A stretch of DNA of 47,205 nt from Rickettsiales bacterium. GTDB taxonomy: Bacteria; Pseudomonadota; Alphaproteobacteria; Rs-D84; CACZYB01. The notes below the pieces were generated by a model. That model ran no database searches, was not told where the DNA came from, and saw only the letters and a list, made by a program, of their open reading frames with translations. Positions 1-10,119 of this stretch are shown here, piece after piece (position 1 is the first letter of the stretch; each line of letters begins with the position of its first letter). A program made the position numbers and the translations under genes. The stretch lies in NCBI GenBank assembly GCA_031263095.1, contig JAISGI010000003.1:1-47205 (forward strand), in the 5' to 3' direction.

Positions 1-733
1 CCTCGTCTGCGACAATTTCGACATCGCGCGCGGAGTCCCTTACCGCGCGGCGCACGGCCTTGCCGCTCGGACTATTGGGCGTGATTATTGCCAAGCGCGA
101 GAGGCTATTTGAAGCTGCGTAGTCCATTATGTGGCGAACCTGGTCGTCAAGCATGAAGCCTATGGAGAACACATCCCGGGAGAGCGCGGCCGCGTCTGTC
201 GTGAACGATATGACCGGCCGTCCGGCGGATTCTTTCTTCGCTCCCTCGACCTCATCCTTGAACAACGGTCCGACGAACGCGTCGGCCTTGTCCTTGACTG
301 CCTTTGCGGCGGCTTCGCGCGCGCCGTCCTCTGTTCCCTTTGAGTCGTAGAACTGGAGCACCAGGCTATCCGAACGGAGGTTGAAGAGGGCAAGTTGGGC
401 CGCGTCCCTCAAATCCTTGGCTATGGGACTTTCCATTGGAAGAAGCACCGCTATGCGAAGCGTATTATCCCTTATCGGCGCCGGCTTTGCCTCGGGCGGT
501 TCGGCCTTTTGCACAGGCGGCTGAACCTCTACCTTTTGCGGCTGTATCTGCGCGGGTTTTTTCTCAAGCTCTATCTTCTCGACCGGCACGATGGTCGGAC
601 GGACGCGCTGGTCAAGCGCCACTATGTCAACCGCGGGCGCCCTCTTCTCTCCCGCAAGCGGGCTTGGCCGTCGGGAATCATAGCGACGGGCGCAAGCGGC
701 AAGAGCCAACAATATCACTAGAATTTTCTTCAT
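1..733 (-). CDS. Lipoprotein, penicillin-binding-protein-activator (LpoA/LppC-like) periplasmic-binding fold; truncated by the window start
   Basis: Reverse-strand reading from CAT at 731-733: MKKILVILLALAACARRYDSRRP...NTLRIAVLLPMESPIAKDLRDAAQLALFNLRSD...; lipobox LAAC; divergent from rsmI, a typical neighbourhood. Confidence 0.7.
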   Translation of the reverse strand, partial: MKKILVILLALAACARRYDSRRPSPLAGEKRAPAVDIVALDQRVRPTIVPVEKIELEKKPAQIQPQKVEVQPPVQKAEPPEAKPAPIRDNTLRIAVLLPMESPIAKDLRDAAQLALFNLRSDSLVLQFYDSKGTEDGAREAAAKAVKDKADAFVGPLFKDEVEGAKKESAGRPVISFTTDAAALSRDVFSIGFMLDDQVRHIMDYAASNSLSRLAIITPNSPSGKAVRRAVRDSARDVEIVADE

Positions 734-768
734 ATTTATCATAGAATAATACCAAAGGAGAATGAAAA

Positions 769-1581
769 TTGCAAGCCGGACTTTACATAATTTCTACCCC
801 CATCGGCAACTTGGGCGATATAACGTTCCGAGCTGTGGAAACATTGCGTGCGGCAGACGTCATCGCGTGCGAGGATACGCGGGTGTCGCGCGTGTTGCTT
901 GACAAATACGGGATACGGGCGCGGACGGTTGCACTTCATGACCACAACGAGGCGGCGCGAATCGGATTTATCGAGTCGCTTGTACGGGAGGGGAAAGCTG
1001 TGGCCTTGGTTAGCGATGCAGGTACGCCGCTTGTTTCCGACCCTGGGTACAAGCTTGCCGCGGCCTTACGCGCGCGGGGCATATACACGACGGTGGTACC
1101 GGGCGCGTGTTCGGTCATCGACGCTTTAGTCCTCTCTGGCATGCCGACCGACAGGTTCTTATTCGCCGGATTCGCGCCAGCGGTGGCAAAGGCCAGGCGC
1201 GAGTTCTTCGTAAGCCTTGCGAATGTGCGGGCGAGCGTAATATTCTTCGAGAGTGCGGCGCGTTTGCGTGCCACATTGACCGTAATAGACGAGATTTTCG
1301 GCGGACGGCAGATGACGGTTGCGCGCGAGCTTACCAAACTTCACGAGGAGGTGGAAACCGGTACTGCAGCGGAGCTTCTTGCCTATTTCACCGCTCCGAA
1401 AGGTGAGATTGTGGGAGTGATTGCGCCATTTGTGGGCGAGGAGACGCCGTCCGTCGATGTCGAAGCAATGCTAGGGCGACTACTCCCATATATGCCGCTC
1501 AAAGAGGCGGCGGCGTTCGTAGCGGATACTTTCGGGCTTGCAAAGCGGGAGGTTTATCAGCTAGGATTGGCCTTGAAATGA
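769..1581 (+). CDS. rsmI: 16S rRNA (cytidine(1402)-2'-O)-methyltransferase
   Basis: QAGLYIISTPIGNLGDITFRAVETLRAADVIACEDTRVSRVLL; TTG start. Confidence 0.95.
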   Translation: MQAGLYIISTPIGNLGDITFRAVETLRAADVIACEDTRVSRVLLDKYGIRARTVALHDHNEAARIGFIESLVREGKAVALVSDAGTPLVSDPGYKLAAALRARGIYTTVVPGACSVIDALVLSGMPTDRFLFAGFAPAVAKARREFFVSLANVRASVIFFESAARLRATLTVIDEIFGGRQMTVARELTKLHEEVETGTAAELLAYFTAPKGEIVGVIAPFVGEETPSVDVEAMLGRLLPYMPLKEAAAFVADTFGLAKREVYQLGLALK

Positions 1582-2066
1582 CAAAACCAGTCGGAAAATC
1601 GCACTTTATCTCGACCGGCGTGGTGGCGGAAAACCGCCGCGCGAGGTTCAACTATGCGATTGGAGAGACGTTCGAGGCCGGTCTTGCCCTGACCGGCGCG
1701 GAGGTAAAGTCTTTGCGATACGGCCGCGCGAATATTTCGGACGGGTATGCGGTGCCGGACGCCAAGGGCTTTGCTGTGCACAACATCTCTATCGGCAAAG
1801 CAGACGGAGAGAATCCTTTCGAGAAGCGCACGGAGAAGAGGGCGCGGCGCCTGCTACTGCATGCCAAGGAAATCAGTCGTCTTATCGGGACTTACACGCA
1901 GAACAGGGTCACTATCGTACCGCTTAGACTCTACTTCAACAATCGGGGAGTGGCCAAGTTGTTGCTTGGCGTGGGCACGGGCAAGCAGAAGGTCGACAAG
2001 CGCCGCACCATACGAGAGCGGGAGTGGCAGCGCGACAAGGCAAGGTTGATGAAGATTAAAAGATGA
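1578..2066 (+). CDS. smpB: SsrA-binding protein SmpB
   Basis: ENRRARFNYAIGETFEAGLALTGAEVKSLRYGRANISDGYA; overlaps the rsmI stop. Confidence 0.95.
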   Translation: MTKPVGKSHFISTGVVAENRRARFNYAIGETFEAGLALTGAEVKSLRYGRANISDGYAVPDAKGFAVHNISIGKADGENPFEKRTEKRARRLLLHAKEISRLIGTYTQNRVTIVPLRLYFNNRGVAKLLLGVGTGKQKVDKRRTIREREWQRDKARLMKIKR

Positions 2067-4205
2067 TTATTTATTGTCCCGTAAAGGTCGAGATTTAGGA
2101 CGCGCCATCTTGGCCGACAAGGCGGCCTCCAATAAAGTGCGTTCGCGTGAAACTTTGGTCTCGAAATCTTTCCTTATCCTGGACTGGTCGGAGAATCTCT
2201 CGCTTATACGTGAGTCGGCCGCACCATCGAACGCGGTCATGCACGGATGAGGGTCGGACTCCCAGCTGGAAAGCCATGCGTCGCCAAGAACGCCTATACC
2301 TGCGGCCGCAAAGCCTATGCCGCCGGTAAATACTCCGGCTACTACAGCAAGCGTGCCGACGCTTGTAATCTTGTTGGCGACACGGTCGCGGTTTATCTTT
2401 ATCTGCGGCTCGGCAATCGAGCCCTCTATTTTGACCAAGTCGGTAATTGTACCAGATACCTTTAGCCTGTCTTTGTCCATAGTAGCCATCGAGACATCCA
2501 TCTTCTCGGCCGTAAAATCAACGATTCCATCGACGATTATGTTCGCATCGGTTGTTTCCACTGCCAACGAGCGGTCGGATACAGCCTTGCCTCCAACGAC
2601 GGGCAGGTTCACGACAGCGCAGGAAATCTCGCTGTTTTTTTTGTTGTTCCTTATAAGCGTTTTAAGTATCGAGGTTATCAAGTCCTGCGCCATAAAAAGT
2701 TTTTCTATGCGGTATCCGGTCATCTTTGAAACCGTATAGGACTTGATATAGCCCTCAAGTCCCGCCATAAACTCGGCCAAATCGGCGCCGCGGCCATGCA
2801 GTATAACATCCACGTCGGAATCTCCACCCTTGAACACCCCCTCATATCCGGTGGAATCGACTATGCGTCCGACGCTTACCTTGTCCGCCGCAATCTGGAA
2901 TTCGCCGTCGAATTTGCCGCTTTTGTTGTCCACGTACGAGCGAACGAGCACCTGTCCGTCCATATAGTCGAACCTAAGTGAATCGACCACGCCGACGCCA
3001 TCGGCAAGCACCGCGGAAAGTCTTATATTCTCAATCGGCATGTCTGGCATGGCCTTTAGCTTCTCTACCTCTAGGTCGAGACGGGCATCCAGCCAGTCCA
3101 GCTCGGCTACAGGCAGAGGCGCGCCGCGGAAAGCCTTGGGGTCGTCTATGTGTTCCTCTGGCTCGTCCGCCTTTTCCAGCCCGAGGCGCACGCGCTCGCG
3201 GTATGCGAACTCCCACCCAGGATAGAACAGGTTGGGGATGTCAAAAAGCGGGACTTTCAGTTTGGCTATGACTGCAGGCTTGGCGCCAAGGCCGATTTTA
3301 GCCGTGCCGGAGATATCGAAAGTATCGTAGCTTGCCTCAAGCCGTGCAATATCGACGAACGCGCCGTCGGAGACAAGGTTGATTTCGACCGCGGCCTCCT
3401 TGTCGAACTGACTCTCCACGCCCGGCATTTTCGAGAGGTCGGGGATATGCGCGCGTATGCTTGCCGTATAAAGGCTTGGGTTCATATAGTCGGTTATCTT
3501 GCCGGCAAGCTCGACCTGGGCGTCGTACATGTTCACCCATCCGGAAAGGCGGAGGTTCCTGTTCTCGTCCTCCCTTCGGCCCGTCAGGTCGGCGGAAATA
3601 GGATGGCCGTCAAAGCTTGCCGAAACCCTAAGCCTTATGCCGCCGTCCGCGCCTATCGTAAAGGAGGCTTTGCCTACCGCAAGTGCAAGGTTGTTGCCGC
3701 GCTTTTTGTCCATATATGCAATCTCGGCGCCGACAATGTTTATCCGTTCTATGCTTATGGCAAGACCGTCCTTTTTATCCTTGTCTGGAGAGGAGGCCTG
3801 GCCTATGCTCCAGTTGTTCGCCCCGCGGGGCGAGATTTCCAAGCTGACCGTCGGATTCCTGATTGTTATCGCGTCTATTACGAGGCGGCCGTGGAGCAAC
3901 TCTTTGAGGGAAAGCGTGGCCATCACGTCGTCGGCTGCGACGAAATCCTCGTCCTTGGCCCAGCGGCGGTTCTTTATCCTCAAGCCGGAAATGCCTATAC
4001 CAGGTTCGAGCGAGGAAAGCTTCCACGACAGTTTGCCGGTAATGACCACGGGCCGGGCGAGGACGGAGGCGAGGCTTGTCTCTATATCCTTCTTGTAATC
4101 GTCCGGGTCAATTTGGTTTAGGGCTATCACAAGCGCGATTGCCGCGACGGCAAGCACGAATATCAAAAAGCGCAGGAATTTCGCAAGTATCGCAAATATT
4201 CTCAT
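2067..4205 (-). CDS. AsmA-family protein
   Basis: N-terminal TM segment, then long beta-rich AsmA-like sequence (TGKLSWKLSSLEPGIGISGLRIKNRRWAKDEDFVAADDV). Confidence 0.8.
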   Translation of the reverse strand: MRIFAILAKFLRFLIFVLAVAAIALVIALNQIDPDDYKKDIETSLASVLARPVVITGKLSWKLSSLEPGIGISGLRIKNRRWAKDEDFVAADDVMATLSLKELLHGRLVIDAITIRNPTVSLEISPRGANNWSIGQASSPDKDKKDGLAISIERINIVGAEIAYMDKKRGNNLALAVGKASFTIGADGGIRLRVSASFDGHPISADLTGRREDENRNLRLSGWVNMYDAQVELAGKITDYMNPSLYTASIRAHIPDLSKMPGVESQFDKEAAVEINLVSDGAFVDIARLEASYDTFDISGTAKIGLGAKPAVIAKLKVPLFDIPNLFYPGWEFAYRERVRLGLEKADEPEEHIDDPKAFRGAPLPVAELDWLDARLDLEVEKLKAMPDMPIENIRLSAVLADGVGVVDSLRFDYMDGQVLVRSYVDNKSGKFDGEFQIAADKVSVGRIVDSTGYEGVFKGGDSDVDVILHGRGADLAEFMAGLEGYIKSYTVSKMTGYRIEKLFMAQDLITSILKTLIRNNKKNSEISCAVVNLPVVGGKAVSDRSLAVETTDANIIVDGIVDFTAEKMDVSMATMDKDRLKVSGTITDLVKIEGSIAEPQIKINRDRVANKITSVGTLAVVAGVFTGGIGFAAAGIGVLGDAWLSSWESDPHPCMTAFDGAADSRISERFSDQSRIRKDFETKVSRERTLLEAALSAKMARPKSRPLRDNK

Positions 4206-5104
4206 TTACCAGCACCCATGTCTAGGTATTTCATGATTTTGCCCATATACTCGGGCACGGGCGCGGTAATAATGCGCCGGCCCGGAACTTTCACGCGCCA
4301 GGCATGCAAGTACATCTGCCGCGCAAGGGGAATGCCAAGCGCGTTCCTTAGCTTCGAGAACTCTCCCTCGGGAGCATATTTGAAGTCGCCGACTATCGGG
4401 TGTCCTATGGACTTCATATGAACTCTGAGCTGGTGCGTGCGGCCGGTCATGGGCGCAAGCTCGACCAGCGACAAGAGCCCGGAGGCCTCGTCCAGCACCT
4501 TGTACTCGGTAAGCGCGGAGCGTTGGCGACCATCCTCCTCTATCGGGGTGCTTATCGAGCCCTTCTTGTTCTTCAGGCTGCCGTGGACAAGGGCAAGATA
4601 GGTCTTGGCCATCTCCTTGTCTTTGAACATTTTGGTAAGGCTTTGCGCCGCCTCGCGCGATTTGGCAAGGATAAGTATGCCGCTAGTCTCCTTGTCTATC
4701 CGATGAACCAGGCGAAGCGAGCCGCAGTAATCAGGCAAAGCCTCGTTCGCAAGCTCGTCAACCGAAGCCTCGACTCCGGTACCTCCTTGTGCGGCCAAAC
4801 CTGCGGGCTTGTCAATCGCAAGCATTTCATCGTCCTGGAACACTATGCGGGCGAGGATTTCGTCCTTTTCTTTCTGCGAATAGCGCCGGGTCGAGGCGGG
4901 CTTCTCATACTCGACTATATACGGCGGGAGTTTAAGCTCGTCCCCGCGGGCAAGGACGTCGTTGTACTTGGCCCGGCCGCCGTTTATGCGGATTTCGCCT
5001 ATGCGGCAAAGTTTCTGCAGGTGCGAAAGCGTAAGTCCCGGATAGTGTTTCTTCATCCAGGAGTTGAGCTTTGCGGCGTCGATGTCTATCCTAAGTTTTA
5101 TCAT
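4202..5104 (-). CDS. RluA-family (RluC-like) pseudouridine synthase
   Basis: S4-like N-terminus; LVHRIDKETSGILILAKS; MTGRTHQLRVHMKSIGHPIVGD. Confidence 0.92.
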   Translation of the reverse strand: MIKLRIDIDAAKLNSWMKKHYPGLTLSHLQKLCRIGEIRINGGRAKYNDVLARGDELKLPPYIVEYEKPASTRRYSQKEKDEILARIVFQDDEMLAIDKPAGLAAQGGTGVEASVDELANEALPDYCGSLRLVHRIDKETSGILILAKSREAAQSLTKMFKDKEMAKTYLALVHGSLKNKKGSISTPIEEDGRQRSALTEYKVLDEASGLLSLVELAPMTGRTHQLRVHMKSIGHPIVGDFKYAPEGEFSKLRNALGIPLARQMYLHAWRVKVPGRRIITAPVPEYMGKIMKYLDMGAGK

Positions 5105-5105
5105 C

Positions 5106-5822
5106 CTATTCCATATCGAAATCGTATGCCGGAGGCGGCGGGGACTGCCCCACCTTGAACAGCACTTTCATATCCTCTATCCTCTTTGCGCGGTTTTGAA
5201 GATACATGGCCTTGAACGCGCCGTAGGAATCAAGCGAGGAGGCGTCGAACGCCATCATCATGTCGTACCCCTCGTATAGTTCGAGGAAAGAGATCATGAC
5301 GTCGGTCGCGAATCCAATCTGCCACCCTATCACAAGGTAAATTGGGTCGAACGTCGCATCCACAATCTTGCCGGTCAGATCGCGCGTGGTCGAGGGGCCC
5401 AAAAGAGGAACCTCGAGATAGCCAAGCTCGGGCACGTACCAGGCGCCAAGCGTCATGCCGAAGTCGCGCTTGTCCCGCTTTAGCCCAATCTCGCCCGCGA
5501 CGTCGATAAGGCCCGCAAGGCCTATTGTCGAGTTGATAAGGAAACGCCCGACGCTTGAGCAAGTATTGCCAAAGTCAAGCTCGAGAAGCGAGTTTGCCGC
5601 CGTCATCGGCTCGTGCAAATTGCGCATCATGTTGAGGAGGCCGCGATGGACGATGGAAAAATGCTGCTCGCGGTATTCCTCTATCGAGGGTTTTATCATC
5701 CTCATCACGCGCATGTTGATGTCGTGTATAGCCCGGCTTGTGTCCGGCCATAAATCGACCGTCTCGGCCCGCGCGGGGCGGGCGAGCATGAACAGTGCGG
5801 CGACAAGCAAAAACTTTCTCAT
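5106..5822 (-). CDS. MlaA (VacJ)-family phospholipid-transport protein
   Basis: RFLINSTIGLAGLIDVAGEIGLKRDKRDFGMTLGAWYVPELGYLEVPLLGPSTTRDLTGKIVD. Confidence 0.88.
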   Translation of the reverse strand: MRKFLLVAALFMLARPARAETVDLWPDTSRAIHDINMRVMRMIKPSIEEYREQHFSIVHRGLLNMMRNLHEPMTAANSLLELDFGNTCSSVGRFLINSTIGLAGLIDVAGEIGLKRDKRDFGMTLGAWYVPELGYLEVPLLGPSTTRDLTGKIVDATFDPIYLVIGWQIGFATDVMISFLELYEGYDMMMAFDASSLDSYGAFKAMYLQNRAKRIEDMKVLFKVGQSPPPPAYDFDME

Positions 5823-5873
5823 ATCGGCAATTATACCTCATGCGGCGGCGATTGGCAACATTTCGTTTGACTC

Positions 5874-5903
5874 TTGACAGGGGGGGGGTAAATGTGCTAT
5901 AAT
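5874..5903 (+). promoter_or_regulatory. Sigma70-type promoter with a G9 homopolymer in the spacer (TTGACA-[G9 TAAATGTGC]-TATAAT, 18 bp spacer, extended -10 TGC)
   Basis: Read directly: -35 5874-5879, G9 5880-5888, -10 5898-5903. Confidence 0.85.
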
Positions 5904-5937
5904 TCCTTGTGTCAACCATATAAGGAAAGGACTAAAT

Positions 5938-7234
5938 ATGACGAACAAAACATGTACGGGGGGGGGTATTTAATCTTTCCCTTTTCGCTTTAATCGCGGC
6001 AATCGGCGGAGATGCGGGCGCCCAAAGGCGGGACAACCGGCCCAAGGCTCCTGTTTCCAAGCGTGCCAGCGCAACGGCCGCGAGTGGTACTGGCGCTATC
6101 CATAACAATCCTGTTGCTGCTTCTGTCGTGGCGGAACCTGCGGCCTCGACCTACGAGACTCCGGCCGGGGATGTTGGCATTGGCACTGCCCGTTCTCTCG
6201 TGACCACGGACACCGGAGACTTGGCCAAGATTCAGCGTGTCAAATCGGCATGCGGCAATATCGACCTAAGGCAAATCAAAGGCCTTATGATAGGCGGCAC
6301 TGTCGGCGGCAGCGTTTCCACAATAGCTGGCGGGCTCAATTTTGCCGGACAGATAAAGAACAAGGTCGAACTTGACAAAGCCAAAAAAGAGAATGCCGAG
6401 GGGAACGAAACGCGCCTTACTGACGCGGCGGTCTCAGACCTTATGAAGCAAGGTTATAGCGAAGACGAAATCAGAGGTGCGCAGGATCGAATCGACGATG
6501 CCGTCGCAAAGGCTAAGACCGAGTACAAGGAATACGCGAACCAGATGGCCAAAGGAATCAAGGAAAGCATAACATCTTCCGAATTTTATTCCGAATTCGG
6601 GAATATGTCGTTCACCGACGCAAACAAAACCGTAATCGACACAAGCGTATCGCCACAAAGGGTGAATGCGTTCAACGCAAAGCTGGACGAGCTGACCGAA
6701 CTTATACATTCCGGCAGGACAGAGCTTATGGAATCCCTGTCGGAAGACAACACCAATGCGACCAAGCAACTCCTAGAATCATGCATAATAACAGTGGCGA
6801 ACGAGTTCGACAAGACCATGACCGAAAACTTAAACAGGCAGGGCAACAAGACGATTGTAAAAACTGTAATCGACCCCATCTTGAACAAGACCATGCAAAA
6901 GTGTATGGACGACTATATGGCCGCCGTCGACCAGAACCCCAGCCAGTACATATTCGGACTTCAGGACTTGACCGCACGCGATAGAGGAATACAGGAAGCG
7001 GTGATGGACGCCAAGGGAGCGAACGCCTCGAACCTAAACATAAAGCATACCCTTGCCCACCAGGAGGCGAGCGGAATAGGCAAGCTTGCGAGCGGGACGG
7101 GCGGCATTATAACCGCTGGCCTTGCGACTGCTGGTGGGCTTGCCTCGGCCATCACCGGAGGCATAGGCATAGCCCAATTCTCGCAGCTCGAGAAAGAGAT
7201 AAAGGACTGTCAGGACGCGGTAAAAGATTTGTAG
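5938..7234 (+). CDS. Putative secreted/surface glycine-zipper protein; signal peptide out of frame at a G9 tract (phase-variable candidate, OFF as assembled)
   Basis: G9: ATG ACG AAC AAA ACA TGT ACG GGG GGG GGT ATT TAA. G8 gives MTNKTCTGGVFNLSLFALIAAIGGDAGAQRRDNRP..., in frame with the open frame called at 6128-7234. GLMIGGTVGGSVSTIAGG and GIITAGLATAGGLASAITGGIGI segments. Confidence 0.75.
5958..5966 (+). repeat. Poly-G tract (G9) in signal-peptide coding sequence
   Basis: Direct count. Confidence 0.95.
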
Positions 7235-7241
7235 TTATGTA

Positions 7242-7279
7242 GGTTGTTTAGGCTTGTCCATAGACAGGCCTAAACAGCC
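7242..7279. terminator. Bidirectional hairpin between convergent genes (GGTTGTTTAGGC...GCCTAAACAGCC)
   Basis: Inverted repeat containing the murI stop codon. Confidence 0.6.
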
Positions 7280-8064
7280 ACCTTTTCAACCATAATCTCT
7301 GCGCCGAACAACTCGCGTGCAACCGAGATATAGTTCTCGGTCATGTCGGTTATGCCAAAGAAACGAGCGCCTAGCCGGCCAAGCTCGCGTTCGATTTCCG
7401 GGTGCCGCATTAAATAGGACGTAATCTTCTCGGGTAGAATCTCGTCTTGCGACAATACGTCCAAGCCCGGCAGCATGCGCCTTATCAAACCCTTGTACCG
7501 CGGATAGTGCGTGCAGCCCAAGATAAGTGCCTCCGCGTCCTTAAAGCCGGTCAGATAGTCGGATAAAACCGCCTCGGCATAATTGTCCCCGCCGTTCTCG
7601 ATAAGGGAAACAAGCAAAGGCGTGGCGAGCGATTTAAGCTCCACTGCACCGTGGGTCAGTTTGGCAAGCTCTTGCTCATATACTCTCGACCGCACGGTGG
7701 AAATAGTGCCGACAAGCCCGACCCGGCGATAACCGCGTTCCGCCGCCGCCTCGATTGTAGGAATGACAATGCCAAGCACGCGCCGCTCGGGAAAGTTCGA
7801 AGGCAGATACTCCCTTTGCAGTCTGCGCAAAGCGGCGATAGAGGCCGTATTGCAGGCTATAATTACAATCTTGCAGTCCTGGTGCTTGAAAAGCCAATCG
7901 ACGCATGCGCTCGCTCGCTCGTAAATTTTTTCGTCGCTGCGTGCGCCATACGGAAGGTTCGCCGTGTCGCCAAGATAGGCAAAGTCATATGCCGGCATGG
8001 CGCGGATAAGGGATTGCGCGATGATAAGACCGCCTAGGCCGCTGTCGAATACGCCGATTTTCAT
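7270..8064 (-). CDS. murI: Glutamate racemase
   Basis: MKIGVFDSGLGGL; ACNTAS; LILGCTHYP. Confidence 0.95.
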   Translation of the reverse strand: MKIGVFDSGLGGLIIAQSLIRAMPAYDFAYLGDTANLPYGARSDEKIYERASACVDWLFKHQDCKIVIIACNTASIAALRRLQREYLPSNFPERRVLGIVIPTIEAAAERGYRRVGLVGTISTVRSRVYEQELAKLTHGAVELKSLATPLLVSLIENGGDNYAEAVLSDYLTGFKDAEALILGCTHYPRYKGLIRRMLPGLDVLSQDEILPEKITSYLMRHPEIERELGRLGARFFGITDMTENYISVARELFGAEIMVEKVAV

Positions 8065-8573
8065 TCCGCGAACTGGCCTTTCATCTCGACCGTGTCCTTA
8101 TCAAAGTTCGGATTGTACGGCACGGTAAGGATATAGGTCTTGTATTCCTCGAAAACTCTCTCGGTCAGGTTTTTATAGCCTGCAAGCTCGTCCTCCATAT
8201 TTATCCTTGGGCGCGCGCCGAAAACGAATATCCCGCCATTGACCAGCCTAGGGTTGGAAAATACGACCTCCGCGCGGTTGTCGGCGATGGTAAAGCTCAT
8301 CTGCATTTCGACCGATTCATTTGAGAGCGGGCTTATGTTCTCGTCCATCTCGATTCGGCGGGAGAAGCGCCCCTCGCTCTTGCTTGAATATCCCGGGCCC
8401 GATATGTCGTTGAACCCCGCACGGCCATACGCCCATTCCAAAGTATGCGAGTAGATTTGATTCTTGTTCCGCTTGGGTATTTCGACCGAATAGGAGAGGG
8501 CAAGCTCCTCCGACTTGAATTCCCGCGTCGTGCAGGCGCTCAAAAACAATAATATGGCAAGTATTTTCCGCAT
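8061..8573 (-). CDS. Small lipoprotein of unknown function
   Basis: MRKILAILLFLSACTTREF lipobox. Confidence 0.6.
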   Translation of the reverse strand: MRKILAILLFLSACTTREFKSEELALSYSVEIPKRNKNQIYSHTLEWAYGRAGFNDISGPGYSSKSEGRFSRRIEMDENISPLSNESVEMQMSFTIADNRAEVVFSNPRLVNGGIFVFGARPRINMEDELAGYKNLTERVFEEYKTYILTVPYNPNFDKDTVEMKGQFAE

Positions 8574-8658
8574 AATGTGCAATTATACGCGCCCTAGGAT
8601 AAAAAGCAATAGACTTATTCTTTTCAAGGTTGTAAAATCCACGCCGAAAGGTCGAAAA

Positions 8659-10116
8659 ATGCCCTCTAATGCAAGCGGAGATTTCCTGCGTCAGCCCCCG
8701 GCCAGCGTCGAGGCAGAGCAGGCCGTACTCTCGGCTGTAATCTCGAACAACAAGGCCTTGGAGCGCGTGGCCGAGTTTTTACGGCCCGAGCATTTCTCCG
8801 AGGGCCTGCACAGAAAAATCTATGAAGCCTGTACCCGCCTTGTCGAAAAAGGCCACCTGGCCGATGTAATCACGCTTAAAAAGTACCTCGAGGGCTCGGA
8901 GGGATTCGTCGAGGGTGGCGGAGCCGAATATTTGGCATCGCTCGCCTCCTCCGCCACTCCACTGGTAAGCGCAGCCGATTACGGCCGCCTTGTCTATGAT
9001 TTGGCTCTGCGACGCAACCTTATCTCCGTCGGTACCGACATAGTGAACGACGCATACGGAAGTGGCGATGGTGACGATGGCGCCGTCGGCCAAATCGCCG
9101 CGGCCGAGCAAAAGCTCTATAATCTTGCGCTAGAAGGCGAGACCGATGGCGCGGTTCAGGAATTCGCCGACGTGCTGCGCTCCTCTATGAGAGTAATCGA
9201 GCAGGCGTATAAAAGCGAAGGCAAGATGTCCGGCGTCTCGACTGGGTTCGAGCTACTGGACAAGAACATGGGCGGCCTGCATCCGAGCGATTTGATAATA
9301 ATAGCCGCCCGACCCGGCATGGGCAAGACCGCCTTGGGCCTCAATATTGCTTTCAATGTGGCCAACGAGGTTTTCAACAAACGCGCGCCCGAGCAGCTTT
9401 CGGGCCCCGTGCTCTTCTTCTCGCTCGAGATGAGCCATGACCAGCTTGCCGGACGCGTGCTTGCGTTCGAAGCCGAGGTGCCCGTCCACGATCTTAGAAA
9501 CGGTCGCATAACCGAGGAGCAGTTCCAAAGGATAGCCGAGCACTCCCGCGCAATTTCCGAAATCCCACTGTTGATTGACGACACTGCGGCTTTGTCCATT
9601 TCTGCCATCCGCACGCGCGCGCGCCGAATCAAGCGCAAATCAGGTCTCGCGCTTATCGTCATCGACTATGTTCAGCTTATAAACGGAAGCAATACGCGAA
9701 GGAATGCCGACAGCAGGGTTCAGGAGGTCTCCGAAATTACCCGCGGGCTAAAGGTTCTTGCCAAGGAGCTTGGCGTTCCTGTAATCGCGCTGTCCCAGCT
9801 ATCGCGCGCGGTCGAAAGCCGCGAGGACAAAAAGCCACAGCTTGCCGACCTGCGCGAATCCGGCTCCATCGAGCAGGACGCCGATATAGTGATGTTTATA
9901 TATCGTGAGGAATACTATAAAGGAAAAGAGGAGCCCGCGGACAGGAACTCGGATGCGTGGCTCAAGTGGAATCTGGCTATGGAGCGCGTCCGCGGCAAGG
10001 CGCAGATTTTGATAGAGAAACAACGCCACGGCCCGACCGGAACAATCAGCGTCGCCTATATCGGCAAATATACCAAGTTCGGGACGCTGGACGAAGCACA
10101 TTCAATAGAAGGATAA
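8659..10116 (+). CDS. dnaB: Replicative DNA helicase DnaB
   Basis: PPASVEAEQAVLSAVISNN; IIAARPGMGKTALGLNIA; LALIVIDYVQLI; no intein apparent. Confidence 0.95.
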   Translation: MPSNASGDFLRQPPASVEAEQAVLSAVISNNKALERVAEFLRPEHFSEGLHRKIYEACTRLVEKGHLADVITLKKYLEGSEGFVEGGGAEYLASLASSATPLVSAADYGRLVYDLALRRNLISVGTDIVNDAYGSGDGDDGAVGQIAAAEQKLYNLALEGETDGAVQEFADVLRSSMRVIEQAYKSEGKMSGVSTGFELLDKNMGGLHPSDLIIIAARPGMGKTALGLNIAFNVANEVFNKRAPEQLSGPVLFFSLEMSHDQLAGRVLAFEAEVPVHDLRNGRITEEQFQRIAEHSRAISEIPLLIDDTAALSISAIRTRARRIKRKSGLALIVIDYVQLINGSNTRRNADSRVQEVSEITRGLKVLAKELGVPVIALSQLSRAVESREDKKPQLADLRESGSIEQDADIVMFIYREEYYKGKEEPADRNSDAWLKWNLAMERVRGKAQILIEKQRHGPTGTISVAYIGKYTKFGTLDEAHSIEG

Positions 10117-10119
10117 ATT

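Noticed and set aside
3150-4121. Long + strand ORF (323 aa)
   Set aside because: Shadow of the AsmA-family gene on the minus strand; no RBS or family signal.
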